A stretch of 55,058 nucleotides of DNA from Zygnema cylindricum (Eukaryota; Streptophyta; Zygnematophyceae; Zygnematales; Zygnemataceae): positions 1 through 55,058 of the forward strand of contig JBBHKE010001868.1 in NCBI GenBank assembly GCA_037447655.1. The letters are read 5' to 3'. The first letter of the stretch is position 1; each line of letters opens with the position of its first letter. Under the pieces are notes generated by a model, which saw only the letters and a list, made by a program, of their open reading frames with translations, had not been told where the DNA came from and ran no database searches. Made by a program: the position numbers and the translations under genes. Below are positions 1 through 11,641 of the stretch, in pieces.

Positions 1-3000
1 GACCGGAAGTTCTTCTCCATCCATTCGAAGGTGAAGCCACTCAAAACGATGCATTCCGTTTTCGAGTGTCAATGAATACATTTTATCCAAAAGTTCAGAA
101 GAATTTTGCCCGTTTGGTTGGAGTTTTGGAGAAAGTCTTGTGTGTTTTGCGGTGGATATAAGTTCGGCTTTATTTTTACATCTTAAAATTTTCAATGCAG
201 CTTCATTACAGTCGATAACTTCCTTTTGATTCATGAGTAGGATGGGATCCTGAATACAGAGAAAAAAAAAAAAAACTTACGTGTTAGTCCTGAATGCAAA
301 CGAAAAGTTACAAATTACTTGTATAAACAGAATGTTTGTTTCTTTAGGATTTTTTGCGCCATCATTTCATTATTCTCGACTGCCCTTAAATGCAACATTT
401 GCTTGAGGGAGAGAAAGAGGGAGAGGCAATTGGAGAGGAAAAGGGGGAGATTGCTATTTTCATCCAATGTTTTTTCTGTCTTTGACGCTCCTCCCCCTCA
501 CTTCCCCTTCCTCTCACCCCTATCCCAACCTCCCTCTCTTCTTGTTTCACATCTAACTAAAATTATGGTTCCTAAGGTTTCCCTCTTGTTTTTCTAACTC
601 TAAATGTTACTAAAACCCATGTTGATTTTACAAAAATCCCAAATTTTCCGGAAAAAAAACAATCCAAAATTCAAAATCCAAATTGTACCGCAATTCCAAA
701 TTGTACAAAAATCCCAAAATTTACGAAAAAAAATCAAAATTTACAAAGAACCCAATCACCTTTTTTTGATTTCTATTTACCATCTGCACAAACTTCGAAT
801 AAAACTTTGAATTTGTTACGAAAAAACCAATTTTTACAAAAGAACCTAAATAACCTTTTTTTTTTCTACTCACCGTACAAACTTCGAACAAAACTTTGAA
901 TTTGTGTTTCGCCTCGAGTGTCTCTGTCACATCATTTACAAGCCATATTTCACCTCCTTCATAACTATAACTACTTATATCGAGCCATCGTTTTAATCCG
1001 TCGTTTCTCGTCAGTTGAATATCCGTTTTCCACGGAGAATTCTCTTTTTTACTTTTTTGATACAAATTTCGTTGTCTTTCCGCATTTTCTCCATACAAAT
1101 TAAACCAAGCTTCGAGAGAATTAAGTTCGTCTCGATTATATCCCGTTAAGGCTTCCATACTTCTATTTACAAAAATTTCTTCAGTATCTGGACTTAAAAA
1201 AACTGCCCCTACTGGAATATGTTCGACCATCCGTCGAAACCTCTCTACTGCCGCTCCCATTGCAACCTAAAAAAGAACATACAAAAAAAATTGAAAATCA
1301 AATATATGAAAAAATTAAAAATCAAAAAATCAAAATAAGGAAAAGAAAATGTGGAAAAGAAAAGGTTTGTTGAAATCTCTCTATAGCCGCTCACATCGCA
1401 ACCTAGAAAAAAAACATACGACGAAATAAAAAGGTGAAAAAAAAGACGAAAGCAAAAAATACTAAAAGAATAGGAAAAAAATCGAAAATCAGACAGGAAA
1501 AAGAAAACGAGAAAAATAAGAATGTGAAAGAAGAGGTTTGTGGAAACCTTGCCACCGCAGCTCAAATCAGGACCTAGAACAAAACTACCAAAACAAATCA
1601 AAAACAAAAAAAAGAAAAGAAAATGAAGGCGAAAAGAAAGAATGTGAAAGATGAGATGTGAAAAGAAAAATAATGCAAAAAAAAAGAATATGAAAACATG
1701 ACTACGAAAAATTGGACCATTTGTCTGAAACTCTCTCTACCAGAACTTCCATCACAACCTCAAAGAAAATAACGGAAATAAGCAAAAATAAAAGATACGA
1801 AAAAAAGAAACGAAAAATAAGAATGTGAAAAATGAGAATGTGAAAAATAAAAGAATGCGAAAGATAATAATACGAAGAAAAAAGAATACTAAAATTATGA
1901 ATATGAAAAGTAAGAAAACAAAAAATACGAAAACTAAAAATAAGAATGTGACCAGAAGAGAATGAACGAAGAACGTAAAGAAAATAGAAACCTGTTAACT
2001 TTCTCTCCGACAAGAAAATGAAAACGAGAACACGAAAAAAAAAATGCAAAAAGGAGAACATTGAAAATTTCAAAAAAATTGAAACCTGTAACTTCTCTCC
2101 AATAGAAACAGTCTCACCTTTCATGTTTAAATGCCTCAAATGCATCACATGCCGAGAAACCCAAAAATGTAAAACCGAGGGAAACATAAAAATGGAATGA
2201 AAGGACAAGTATGGAAAAATAGGAGTACAGAAAAAAGGAGTGAAAAAAGAAAGAAGAAAAAAGAAAGAAGAAAAAAGAGAGAAGAAAAAGTGAAGCAAAT
2301 AGGATTTTTTCTAAAAAAAAAAAAAAAAAAGAGAAAAAAATGTACATTACCTGTGCCAATTTACTCCTCCAACATACAAATTAAAGCCTCTCCCTCTGTC
2401 CCTAATTGTTGGACTCGAGAAACCGTTAAACGTATCCAAACCACGGTATTATCTTTTTTCAAAAATCGACATTCTTGTTGGTAACGTTCGCTTCCTTTCC
2501 TCCGAAAATGGGCATAAGCTTCCTGCAATGCCGAAAAAAAGGATTGCAAAAAAAATGTTTTTGCAAACGATTAAAATAAACAAGGAAAACAAGGAAAAAG
2601 TAGATACCTAGAACCAAATGTACTTGATCTCTCTCTCCTTCCCTTGATTGCCGGATGAACGATCGATTGATCTATATCCGCGTTGTTCTGATCTGCCCGC
2701 CCGTTCGCTCTTCCCCCTCTTCACCCAGTTTCACCTTGTACCTGAAACAGAAGTCGATCCCCTTCACACACAAATTCGTGGAGATGTTTTCCGACAAACT
2801 CCTCTTCCGACAAATTCAAAATGTGAGTCATTCCTTTACTACAACTCGTAATTAAATCGTTGCTATCAATTGTAACCGTTCCTACCCCCTCGGAGTCAAA
2901 TAAAGACCGATATCTCGCTTCACTTTGTCGCAGTTTTTCTCTCTGTCGACATTGTTCTGTGACATCTGTCGAAACCCCGATTAATGCTGGTTTTTGACCT

Positions 3001-5708
3001 TCTCCTCGAAAATAAGGAGTCTTAACTGTTGTGTATATCCTTACTTCTCCCTTCGCATTTGTGAATTCTTCCTCTTCTATAACCTGTAGTATTTAAGACG
3101 AGAAAATACAAAAACGGAGATCGAAAAATTAGGGAGAGAGGGAATGGGAGGGAGAAGGAGAAGGAGAGAGAGGGAGAGAGAGAGGGAGAGGAGAGGGCGG
3201 GGGAATGGAAGAATAGATGGACGATGGAATGGAATTGAAGGGGAAGGGAGGGAGGGGAATGGAAATGGATGGAATTGATCCATTTAAACTGACCTCATGA
3301 AAAACCTAGTAAATGAATCACAATTTTGACCTACAGGAGAGATCATGAAATTAAACAAAACTAAAAAAAAGGTTTCCAGTTTAAATCAAAAGCCCGTCGA
3401 CTCATTGACAACAAATCATTTGTAGAAACTGAACCAAACAAGGAATGAAAATCGCTTAAAAATTGTATTCAGATATGTTTTGATTTTCTATGAACCCAAA
3501 TCTATACAAACTTGCTATTGTGAAATGTTCAAACAGTTTTTTTTTTGTTTTAGTTTTAGAAAAATACTCCAAGATTTACAGATTGATGGCCAATTATTGA
3601 TCCACTCTAATTATTAACAGCGTTACGGAACTCAAATGTTCTTTTTGATTTTTAATTCTTTGTTACAGATTTTACCACAATTAACTTTAACATCAACTAT
3701 TATCTACAACATTTAACAAACTCCATTATTCTTTGCATTTAAATGTAAGCATTTGGGCACTTCTTAGTAGGAACATGCCCCCAGCTGAAAAGAGAAAAAT
3801 CCACAAATTTTGAAAAATAGGATAGCAATTGTCGACCGAACACCATTATTTGCGTGGATTTTTTAATTTTCAATTTGTGTTCACAAACATGCTAAAATGC
3901 AAATCCACACTGATTTTACCAAAGATGCTCCCAAATAAAGTTCAATCCACTTTAAATAATGTTTTGTAATAATTACGAATTCACAACACTACAATTATAG
4001 TTTACGTCCACATATCCGTGCAGACCTACGCGGTACATCAATTTGTTTCAAGAAATCAAAAAATTAGAAAATCCAGTAAATTTAGACAATTCATAAAATT
4101 CATAAAATTCAAAAGATCAGAAAATGCAGAAAATCCTAGAAAGTGGCATAACATTCTAGATGAGACAAAAACACAAGAAGAGGATTTTACGACATATTAG
4201 GTTTTAGGAAACTCTCGATATAAAAAAGTTAACTCAGAATAAGACTATGAAAACATATGCAAAAAAAAAGACATCATTTATTTCTCTCAACTGACATTCT
4301 TACAAAACATTCCAACTGATTATTAAATTTGTCCTCAGACTCAACATCGACATATTTTTTGTAAAAAAACTCTAAAAAAACCAAAAACCAAACTTTCGAC
4401 ACGAAAGAAAAAGATTTTACATTATAATATGACGCAATTAAGTGTCATAGTTATGCCAAATTACATAAATGTGACATCGTGTAAATTTGACAGCATTTAA
4501 ACATGACATCATATAATCGTGACACCATGTAAATGTGACATCATATGAAATCTCATCATACGAAATCTGACATCATTTAAAATATGACATCATTAAAAAT
4601 TATGACACCATAAAAATGTGAACAGCGAATGTGACATCATATAAAAGGCGACATCATATAAACTGTGACATTATTTAAATATGACATCATAAAAATGTAA
4701 CATAAATGTGATATCAATACACACAACTATAATATTACAGTTCATCATAAGCATACATCAGATAAACTTACCTTTCTTACTTTTTCTGTCATAACTTTCA
4801 TATCATCCGAGATACTCGAGCTCATTATCGTTTTTGTGAATATGATGATGGTCAATCATTGTCATTTCTTCGACTGTTTTTCCATAAGCTTCCGCCAATT
4901 TTTTATTCACAAAAATAAATCGGCCATCACTATCTTTCGCAAACACGATTTCTGGCAACATATCGATCGTTTGTTGAAACCATTCTTCCAATAAAGTAAG
5001 TTCGATTTCGTGAGCACATTCGTTTCGACAAGGATGAATTGTAGCCACATATTTAGGTCCATGTTCAAAATTGAAAGTTTGCAAATCAATACTAACACAT
5101 ATAGTTCCGAATTTTTGTAAAGAATGAGCCGAAGGTTGTCTACTTGCATTTGCCCTAAAACCACTAATTTTCTTAGCCTCATTTTTTGACTCGTTTCTAG
5201 TCTCACTCTTCATCTCAACATTTAATTTATTATCCACATCGTCCTTGACTTCATTTTTATATTCATTCGTCTTTTTTATCTCGCCCCTAATTTCATTCAG
5301 ACTCTTACTAGGATCTCTCTCGTGACAAGTTTTACAGATAAAATCAAGAAAACCTTCATTTTTCTCAAATTTCATATCTGGGTACAAAAAATCTCCAGAA
5401 ACCTCGTCATCCGCCGTATGCTCTTTATCAAAGGACTGTATTTTTTTTCTTTTGCATTTAAGGAGTCCACGAAATGTGACCATCTCTTTCTCATTTTTCA
5501 AAAGATCACAAATATTCTTTTCCCATTGGTCCACAGTATTTCTCGACGCCGCAATCTCGTCAAAAAATTTTGACGAAAGATCGCCTTCTTCACATCCTAA
5601 AGCCATGGCTGCCCCTCTACTTGCCGCCAAAATCTTCCCTTCCTCTCCTTCCAGAAGGAGCAAAAAACTTAAGGACTGCTTCACAAGTAGCCGCAGTGAT
5701 TCATCCAT
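1..5708 (-). CDS. Multi-PAS-domain sensory protein, C-terminus cut off by the window edge
   Basis: Five exons can be read on the minus strand: 5708-4772, 3083-2742, 2522-2351, 1266-874 and 249 to the window edge, all with GT/AG boundaries. PAS domains bind ligands or sense redox and light; what this one senses and what output it drives cannot be seen. Exon 1 gives a hydrophilic N-terminus of about 220 residues, then a first PAS core (DMLPEIVFAKDSDGRFIFVN). Exons 2-3 hold a second PAS (YRSLFDSEGVGTVTIDSND), exon 4 a third (RMVEHIPVGAVFLSPDTEEI) and exon 5 a fourth (DPILLMNQKEVIDCNEAA). The start is taken at the ATG at 5708 (MDESLRLL); the longer frame upstream begins with GTG and encodes only GA-repeat residues. 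Exon 1 has one surplus base near 4807 and exon 3 one near 2363; removing each restores a frame that continues perfectly across the next splice. The gene is therefore either a young pseudogene or contains consensus errors. The domain style is common in bacterial sensor proteins. Exon calls are firm; function is not. Confidence 0.8.
1267..2130 (-). repeat. Echo array of the PAS exon 4 start (decoy 3' splice sites)
   Basis: The true acceptor and exon start read TTTTTTAG|GTTGCAATGGGAGC at 1267/1266. Degenerate copies lie upstream in the same intron: about 1378-1405 (TTCTAG|GTTGCGATGTGAGC), 1540-1577 (TTCTAG|GTCCTGATTTGAGC) and 1725-1762 (TTTGAG|GTTGTGATGGAAGT). Each is followed by a version of the next 25 exon bases, ending in GAGAGRTTTC-like sequence. 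Two weaker related blocks occur near 1978-2012 and 2085-2130. The spacing is about 140-185 bp. All retain an AG at the junction. Confidence 0.75.
3120..3280 (+). repeat. GA-rich low-complexity tract in PAS intron 1
   Basis: This is a purine-rich (GGGAGAGA)n stretch just upstream (gene sense) of the exon 2 acceptor, so it reads as a polypyrimidine tract on the coding strand. Confidence 0.7.
4425..4720. repeat. Degenerate GTGACATCATATAAA tandem repeat
   Basis: At least a dozen imperfect copies of a 17-22 bp unit built on (A/G)TGACATCAT(A)TAAA occur inside the first intron of the PAS gene. The unit contains TGACATCA, close to the TGACGTCA bZIP/CRE core, but there is no further evidence that it is regulatory. 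Confidence 0.75.
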
Positions 5709-6920
5709 GGATCCTTTCCCCTCTCTCTCTCCCTTTCTCCCTCTCCCCCTCTCTCTCTCTCTCCCTTTCTCTCTTTTTCTTTCTGTTACTCTCCGTTCTA
5801 TTATTTGCCAGGAATCCACCTGAAACTTGAAGTTTCCTACAAATTCAATATACTGTAACTCAATATCTTTACAAAAATGTCACCGAAACTTAATTTTTAT
5901 CACCTGTCATGTCAGCATGCTGAGCTCCATGTACACTGCCACGTCAGCATGCTGCTTGCAGTTTTTTAGGGTTTGGATTAGAAAGTTTCCGCCGCTTCAG
6001 AAACCTTAATCTGTACGGATGAATCTTGATCTGTACGGACGGAAATGAATCTAAAGATTCACAGAAATGAACAGAAAAAAAAAACTTACAATACATGACA
6101 GGAAAATTTATCTGTTTTCAATTGTAACTTTTCATTGGTCAGAAAGTGTTTAAATCAGAAATTATTTCAATCAGAATATTTGAAGCAAAAATCGTTTAGA
6201 AGATTTCTTCTGCTGAAAGGTTTCACGTAGATGTCATCTTGTTGCTTCCATGTGAAAATAACAAAAGATTAGGGTTAAGAACGTGAAGCTTTACTAGAAA
6301 GAAAGCTTTCTAAACAACTAGAAGTTTAAAAAATAAAAGCAGCAATAATAATGAAATAAAAATCCGTCAAAAGGATCATAAACGTTGTCCGTATGATGTT
6401 CTGACAGGGCTATAGAGAATAAATTAGGTTGCAAACAGCTGAGAGTTCTGAAACTAGCAGAAGAAGAAATTAGGGCAGGAGTCTATACTTAACATTTTTC
6501 ACATGTTGCATACATTGTTTGTCCACCGCCATTTTTTGTCCAGCGGGACAAATCACAAACCGTCCGATGACACGTGTCTTCCAGCGATCACTAGCATGCT
6601 GACACGAGGCAGAGAATTTGACTTCACGACACGTGAGGGGTCATATCTGCTGGATCGTGACATCATTGTGCAGCAGTTATTACGATAGAAACAGTAACAA
6701 GTCATCGTACTGATTTTAACTTTTCCCTTTGTATCGTACGAAAAAATATCAGCTAGCTAGGTTTCCATACTATATCTTGTAATTTCAAGGATTCAGCAGT
6801 ACGATCCGCTAACAATTTGACCAATATTCTGTTGTTAGCGGTCCTCATTGTCGTTTTTTATGAGCTAGAGTGTCAAGGTGGTCAACACGAACCCGAACTG
6901 CTAACAACCTCAATACAGTA

Positions 6921-7137
6921 CACCGTGAATCGTTATTAGTGTAGATGTTCTTTTCGTCTCTTAAAACATCTTTTTTCCGTACACAAATGTCGGTTCTTAG
7001 ATCTGACGGTTGAGATTGAAAGTTAAGATTCTCAGCTTCCGATTGACGGTCTCAAATTGAAAATTGGACATGAGTGTACGGATAAAAGATGTTTTAAGTG
7101 GCAAAACAATTATTAACACTAATAGAGATACACGGTG
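6921..7137. mobile_element. 217-bp MITE with CACCG terminal inverted repeats and TA target duplication
   Basis: The left end reads TA|CACCGTGAATCGTTATTAGTGT and the right end is its imperfect complement, ACACTAATAGAGATACACGGTG|TA. The element is 217 bp long and has no coding capacity. Its interior resembles the 218-bp element at 17677-17894, including AAAAGATGTTTTAAGTGGC near the right end and CCGATTGAC in the middle. TA duplication with these ends suggests a Tc1/mariner-like transposase source; that assignment is inference. Confidence 0.85.
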
Positions 7138-8398
7138 TACCTCTATTTAACTTTTGTAGTGATCGGCGCTTCGCAATACACGATACGTTTCTTCATGTCT
7201 GGCAACAGTATCGCAAAGAATATCGGATGTCGCAAAAAATTGAAATTAAACGGTTAGGGACACACTAACTAATGAAAATATATAGATTTCACTTTTCAGA
7301 TATGTTTTTGGTCGCGTACAGCCATCTCCCTGCAATCTTGTCCGTTCGATGTAGGTTCATGGAAGTTTCGTTCGATCCGGTCAATCTGCGCATCGTATCG
7401 CATTGTGGATATCGTAATGGATATCGATACGATTTGCAACTTTTTTTTTCCTTCCAAATTGTATAATCAATTAATTACCATGAAAATTATCTTATCGGAG
7501 CATTGGTGTCTCCACATCAGCATTTTATGTTTCTCATTTTATGTGTGCGAAAATGGGTCGCAAAAGTACAAAAGTCGCAATGCACGAAAGACTGCCGCCT
7601 TTGCTATATCGACAAATACAAATGTCGGTGGCTGACGTGGTTTACTTCACTAATGGGATCCCAAATCCTTCAGGAACACGAAACAAGTGGCTGCCGACTT
7701 CTAATTTGTCACGAATATTCTGCAGAATTGGCTCTACCTCCCCCCCAAAACGACATCCACTAAGTAGACTACTATCGGTGGCAAACGGCCATCGCCCTAG
7801 AAATGCATTTTCGTACACTCACTAGGCACCCCAGCCTGTCGAAATTCGCAAACGACAAATTGTCGTTAGTTTCCCGAAGGAAAGGTACTGTAGCCCCGAT
7901 GATTTTACAGCTTAGTAAAAACGACAAAAATGTCGTCCTCACAACATCCGAGATCTTCGTCATTTTCCTGGAAAATGCAGACGCACACCAGATCTGGGGC
8001 GTGCTCCACGACTCTGATTTGTCGTCTGGAAATGTGCGGTCACAAACGCGAGAAACGATGTGATTTGTTTTTTATATATGCAGATGACGCTAGAAGCGGA
8101 CACGCGTTTTTCTTTTTTTTCTTTTGTGACTTTTTTGGGATAAACAGGGTTTTTTTGTTACTTTTTTGGTTTACTTGTTTTCTTCATCGGAATTTTTGTC
8201 AAACCATTTAAAAGCAGTCCTATTGGTTCGGTTCGGTGCACTCAATCCCAGGTTGAGCCAATGTACGGTATATGAATTTTCGGAAGTACGGACGTGTGAG
8301 AGATACAAGTATGGCGGGGTTTGGCTATAGCGGCGCAGGGGGGTGGGCGGTCTCTGAACCCTAGGGGCGCTTTGTGATAGGTACTGTACAGTACAGTA

Positions 8399-8540
8399 CA
8401 CCGCGCATCGTTATTAGTGTCAAAGTTTAAATAGTATGTAAGTAAATATACCGTCATTGACGCTAATTAAGAATTTGAAAATTAAAAAAAAAAAGGTTTA
8501 TTCTAATTTCAGTGTTAACGCTAATTTGGAACGTTATAGC
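8399..8540. mobile_element. Truncated MITE, left end only
   Basis: The sequence begins TA|CACCGCGCATCGTTATTAG and continues for about 130 bp in parallel with the left part of the 1.3-kb element at 23886 (GTCAAAGTTTAAATAGT, then GCTAATTAAGAATTTGA, then a poly-A or poly-T tract, then GGTWTATTCT). No matching right end was found, so this is a truncated or decayed copy. Confidence 0.6.
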
Positions 8541-9292
8541 CGGACTTACAGTCGATTGCACACCTTCGATATTGTACGATACTGTATTTTGTGCATGCAT
8601 TTAGAATTTACCCTCGTCGACAGTTAACTTCAACGTGTACTTTTATGTAATTACTAGTTCGTAGTTAGTAGTTACCCTATGATTGTACGGGAGGGCCTTC
8701 AACTGTTTAAATTACGCCGTTCAACGGTTTGGCTGGTTCGGTTCCGCCCATATGAACCGTTTCGTTTGGTTTGCAGTTTTGAATTCCGGGTTCAATCCGA
8801 ACCGAAACGAACCGAGCCGAACCGTACGGAATGGAACCGGGCCTAGCTTTGGTTCAAACTTCAACCGCACATATTCCCGCATCATAGCTTAAGAGCGTAT
8901 TTATTATTTAATCAACAAGTATGTTTTAAATTTTTAAAATAAGGTTCAGTACTGTACAGTACAGTACAGTTCGGTCTGAGCTGTAAAAGTATAAAGTACA
9001 AAAAAAATAGTTTTTGAAAAGTACAAATTTTTAGGGTCGTCAATGTATATTTTATTATTTTTCCGAGCTTCGTACTTTTTCGCCGAGTTAGGGTTTCCAG
9101 TTTCAAACCTCCTTAAGTACCAAAAAAGAACCAAAAAAGAACCAAAAAAGAACCAAAAATTCCCTCGTTTTTTTTTTATTTTTCATTTTTTTTTAAGGCT
9201 CTCTTCCAAGTACATTGTCTGCCTTTCCTTTTCCATCTAGTTTGAGAATAAATTTAACAAATATAAAATAATCTACAAGAAAAGTTAGAAAA

Positions 9293-10134
9293 ATGAGTGG
9301 TTCTGCAAAAACTCCGGCGGATTTTTTAAAATCGATTCGAGGCCGTCCAGTCGTCGTCAAATTAAATTCTGGAGTCGATTACAGAGGTATTTTTCCCCCT
9401 TTTTTTTCATTTTAATTCCTTTTTTTTATAAATGTGTTTTTTTTTTTAAAGTGGTTTTTTTTCTGGACATTTTTTTCACCCTATTTTTTGCAGTTTTTCC
9501 TCTCCCTCTCCCTCCACCCCATCCTCTTTTCCCTGAGGAAAGAGAGAGGGGAAAAATTAATAATAATAAAGAGGGAGATTAATAAAAAAACTTTAAAAGT
9601 TTTTCTAAAAACCATCAAAACTCATGATTTCCTCCCTTCCTTCCTCTCTACCCCTCGAGAAATTTACAACCCAAATTAACCTCTCCTCTCTCTCTTCTCT
9701 CCGTCTCCCTCTCCCTCTCCCTCTCCCTTACCCTCGCCCTCGCCCTCGCCCTTTCCCTCTCCCTCTCCTTCCTTCCCTCCCAGGAATCCTGACCCTGTAG
9801 CTCGGATGTATCAAATTTTCCTAAAAAAAAAAAAAAAAAAAAAACTATTATCCTTCTCCCTCCACAATGCAACCCTAATTTTTTTATATCCCCTCCCTCC
9901 CCCCCTTCCGACACCAACAGGAATCCTGGCCTGTCTGAGCTTAACCTAACAAAACTAGCTCTCCCTCCCTCTCCCCCTCCTCCTCTCCCCCCCAGGTATT
10001 CTGGCCTGTCTGGAATAACCCTAACAAACCCTATTAAACCTCTCCCGCCCTCTCCCTCTCCCTCACTCTCCCCCCCCCCCTACCCCCCAGGCATTCTGGC
10101 CTGTCTGGAATAGGAAGCCTCTTACTTTTAACAA

Positions 10135-10182
<48 letters not shown>

Positions 10183-11641
10183 TATCTCACTCTCTCCCCC
10201 TCTCCCACACTCTCCTTCTCCCCCTCTCTCCCTCTCTCCATCTCCCTCCCTCTCCCTCTCCCTCTCCCTCTATCCCCCAGGGGATCTGGCCTGTTAGGAT
10301 TTACTTTCCTTTACAATCCTCTCTCTTTTCCTCCCTCCCTCTCCCCTCCTCAGGGGTGCTTTTCTGTCTGGACTCACTTCCCCTAACAAACCTCTCTGTC
10401 CCCCTCCCCCCTCCCTCCACCCCCCCCCTCTCTCCACCCCTCCCTCTCTCTCCCCCTCCCCCCCCCTCTCCCCACCCCTTCCTCTCTCTCCCTCTCCCCC
10501 CTCTCCCCACCCCTCCCTCTCTCTCCCCCTCCCCCCTCTCCCCACCCCTCCCTCTCTCTCCCCCTCCCCCCCTCTCCCCACCCTTCCCTCTCTCTCCCTC
10601 TCCCCCCTCTCCCCACCCCTCCCTCTCTCTCCCCCTCGCCCCTCTCCCCACCCCTCCCTCTCTCTCCCCCTCCCCCCCTCTCCCCACCCCTCCCTCTCTC
10701 TCCCTCTCCCCCCCTCTCCCCACCCCTCCCTCTCTCCCCCCCTCGCCCCTCTCCCCACCCCTCCCTCTCTCTCCCCCTCCCCCCCTCTCCCCACCCCTCC
10801 CTCTCTCCCCCCCCTCGCCCCTCTCCCCACCCCTCCCTCTCTCTCCCCCCTCCCCCCCTCTCCCCACCCCTCCCTCTCTCTCCTTCTCCCCCCTCTCCCC
10901 ACCCCTCCCTCTCTCTCCCTCCCCCCCTCCAGGCATCCTGGCCTGTCTGGACGGGTACATGAACATCGCCATGGAGCAGACGGAGGAGTATGTGGGGGGA
11001 CAGCTGGCAAATAAATATGGCGACGCTTTTATACGGGGGAATAACGGTACGATTTTTGAATGGATATTTTAATTTTTACTTTGGAGCTTCTCAATCTCCC
11101 CCTCTCCCCTGATGCCGCTCTGCCCATCTTTCCCTCTCCTCCTCTCCCCACTCTCCCCTGATGTCGCTCTGCCCCTCTGCCCCTCTGCCCCTCTGCCCCC
11201 TCTTCCCCTCTCTCCCTCTCCCCCTCTCCCTCTCTCCCCCTCTCCCCCTATGCCTCTCTGCCCCTCTGTGCCTCTCCCTTTCTCCTCCTTGACCTTGACC
11301 TCGCCCTCGCCCTCGCCCTCTCTCTCTCCCTCTCCCTCTCCCTCTCTCTCTCGCTCTCCCTCACTTTTCTTTCCCGTTTTTTTCTTTCTTCTCTGTCCCT
11401 TTCTTTGATATTTCCCTTTCCCTACTCTTTCCTTTGTCTTTTCCTTCCTCTTCCCTTGCGACTTTTTTTTATTTTTTTTCCCCCGTTCTTATTTATGTTT
11501 TTCCCCTTCACATTTGTTTCCTTTCTTGTCTTTCGTTTTTTTTCCCCTTTTTTGTCCTTTTTTTTTTTTTTTGCAGTTTTGTATATAAGTACGACAAAAT
11601 CAGAAACAGCTCCTGCTGCTCCGGAAAATGACGAACAATAA
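9293..11641 (+). CDS. LSM6: U6 snRNA-associated Sm-like protein LSm6
   Basis: Three exons, 9293-9386, 10933-11046 and 11577-11641, give 90 residues with GT/AG junctions, both phase 1. LSm6 is one subunit of the LSm2-8 ring that binds the 3' end of U6 snRNA in the nucleus and of the LSm1-7 ring that promotes mRNA decapping in the cytoplasm. Sm motif 1 (RGRPVVVKLNSGVDYRGIL, then CLDGYMNIAMEQ) and Sm motif 2 (DAFIRGNNVLYIS) are complete and close to plant LSm6. The C-terminal tail (TTKSETAPAAPENDEQ) is slightly longer than usual. Intron 1 (about 1.55 kb) is mostly CT-rich and contains six echoes of the exon 2 start. AATAAA at 11767-11772 could serve polyadenylation. The start is the ATG that begins the canonical MSG. 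No frame damage. Confidence 0.97.
9781..10378 (+). repeat. Six echoes of the LSM6 exon 2 start (decoy 3' splice sites)
   Basis: The true junction at 10932/10933 reads CAG|GCATCCTGGCCTGTCTGGA. Degenerate copies start at 9781, 9918, 9993, 10088, 10278 and 10353. The four best keep CTGGCCTGT intact. Each has the AG and is preceded by a C-rich tract. Copies 2, 3 and 6 are followed by CTAAC or CCTAAC (9951-9955, 10019-10023, 10383-10387), a good branch-point match; that tail is not part of the real exon. The repeated unit is therefore branch site + polypyrimidine tract + AG + exon start. Confidence 0.9.
10135..10185 (+). repeat. (CT)n microsatellite
   Basis: About 20 uninterrupted CT dinucleotides lie within LSM6 intron 1. 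Confidence 0.95.
10385..10930 (+). repeat. Pyrimidine minisatellite upstream of LSM6 exon 2
   Basis: Roughly 14 copies of a 35-39 bp unit of the form CTCTCCCCACCCCTCCCTCT + CTCTCCCCCTCCCCC lie head to tail. The tract contains no AG dinucleotide between the last CTAAC (10383) and the true exon 2 acceptor (10931), so it acts as one very long polypyrimidine, AG-free zone. It produces long low-complexity reading frames on both strands that are not genes. Confidence 0.9.

Larger units (their letters stand above)
5709..9292. other. Intergenic region between PAS gene and LSM6
   Basis: No convincing gene is present. The region holds the probable promoter of the PAS gene, a GA/CT tract at its 5' end (5715-5790), a 217-bp MITE (6921-7137), a solo MITE end at 8399, several CAGTACAGTACAGTA-like blocks (8388-8398, 8946-8965) and GGTTCGGTTC/GAACCGAACC repeats (8223-8235, 8735-8840). 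The longest frames (7272-8211) show no recognisable domain. Confidence 0.6.

Noticed and set aside
4425-4720. Array of CRE/bZIP binding sites
   Set aside because: The core is TGACATCA, not TGACGTCA, and the motif sits in an intron as a simple tandem repeat, so no regulatory claim is made.
5709-5819. N-terminal extension of the PAS protein
   Set aside because: The frame begins with GTG and encodes [14 protein letters not shown]-type GA repeat; the ATG at 5708 is the better start.
10294-11072. Long overlapping frames on both strands (up to 238 codons), Gly/Arg/Glu-rich or Pro/Ser/Leu-rich
   Set aside because: They are translations of the CT minisatellite in LSM6 intron 1 and run in several frames at once.
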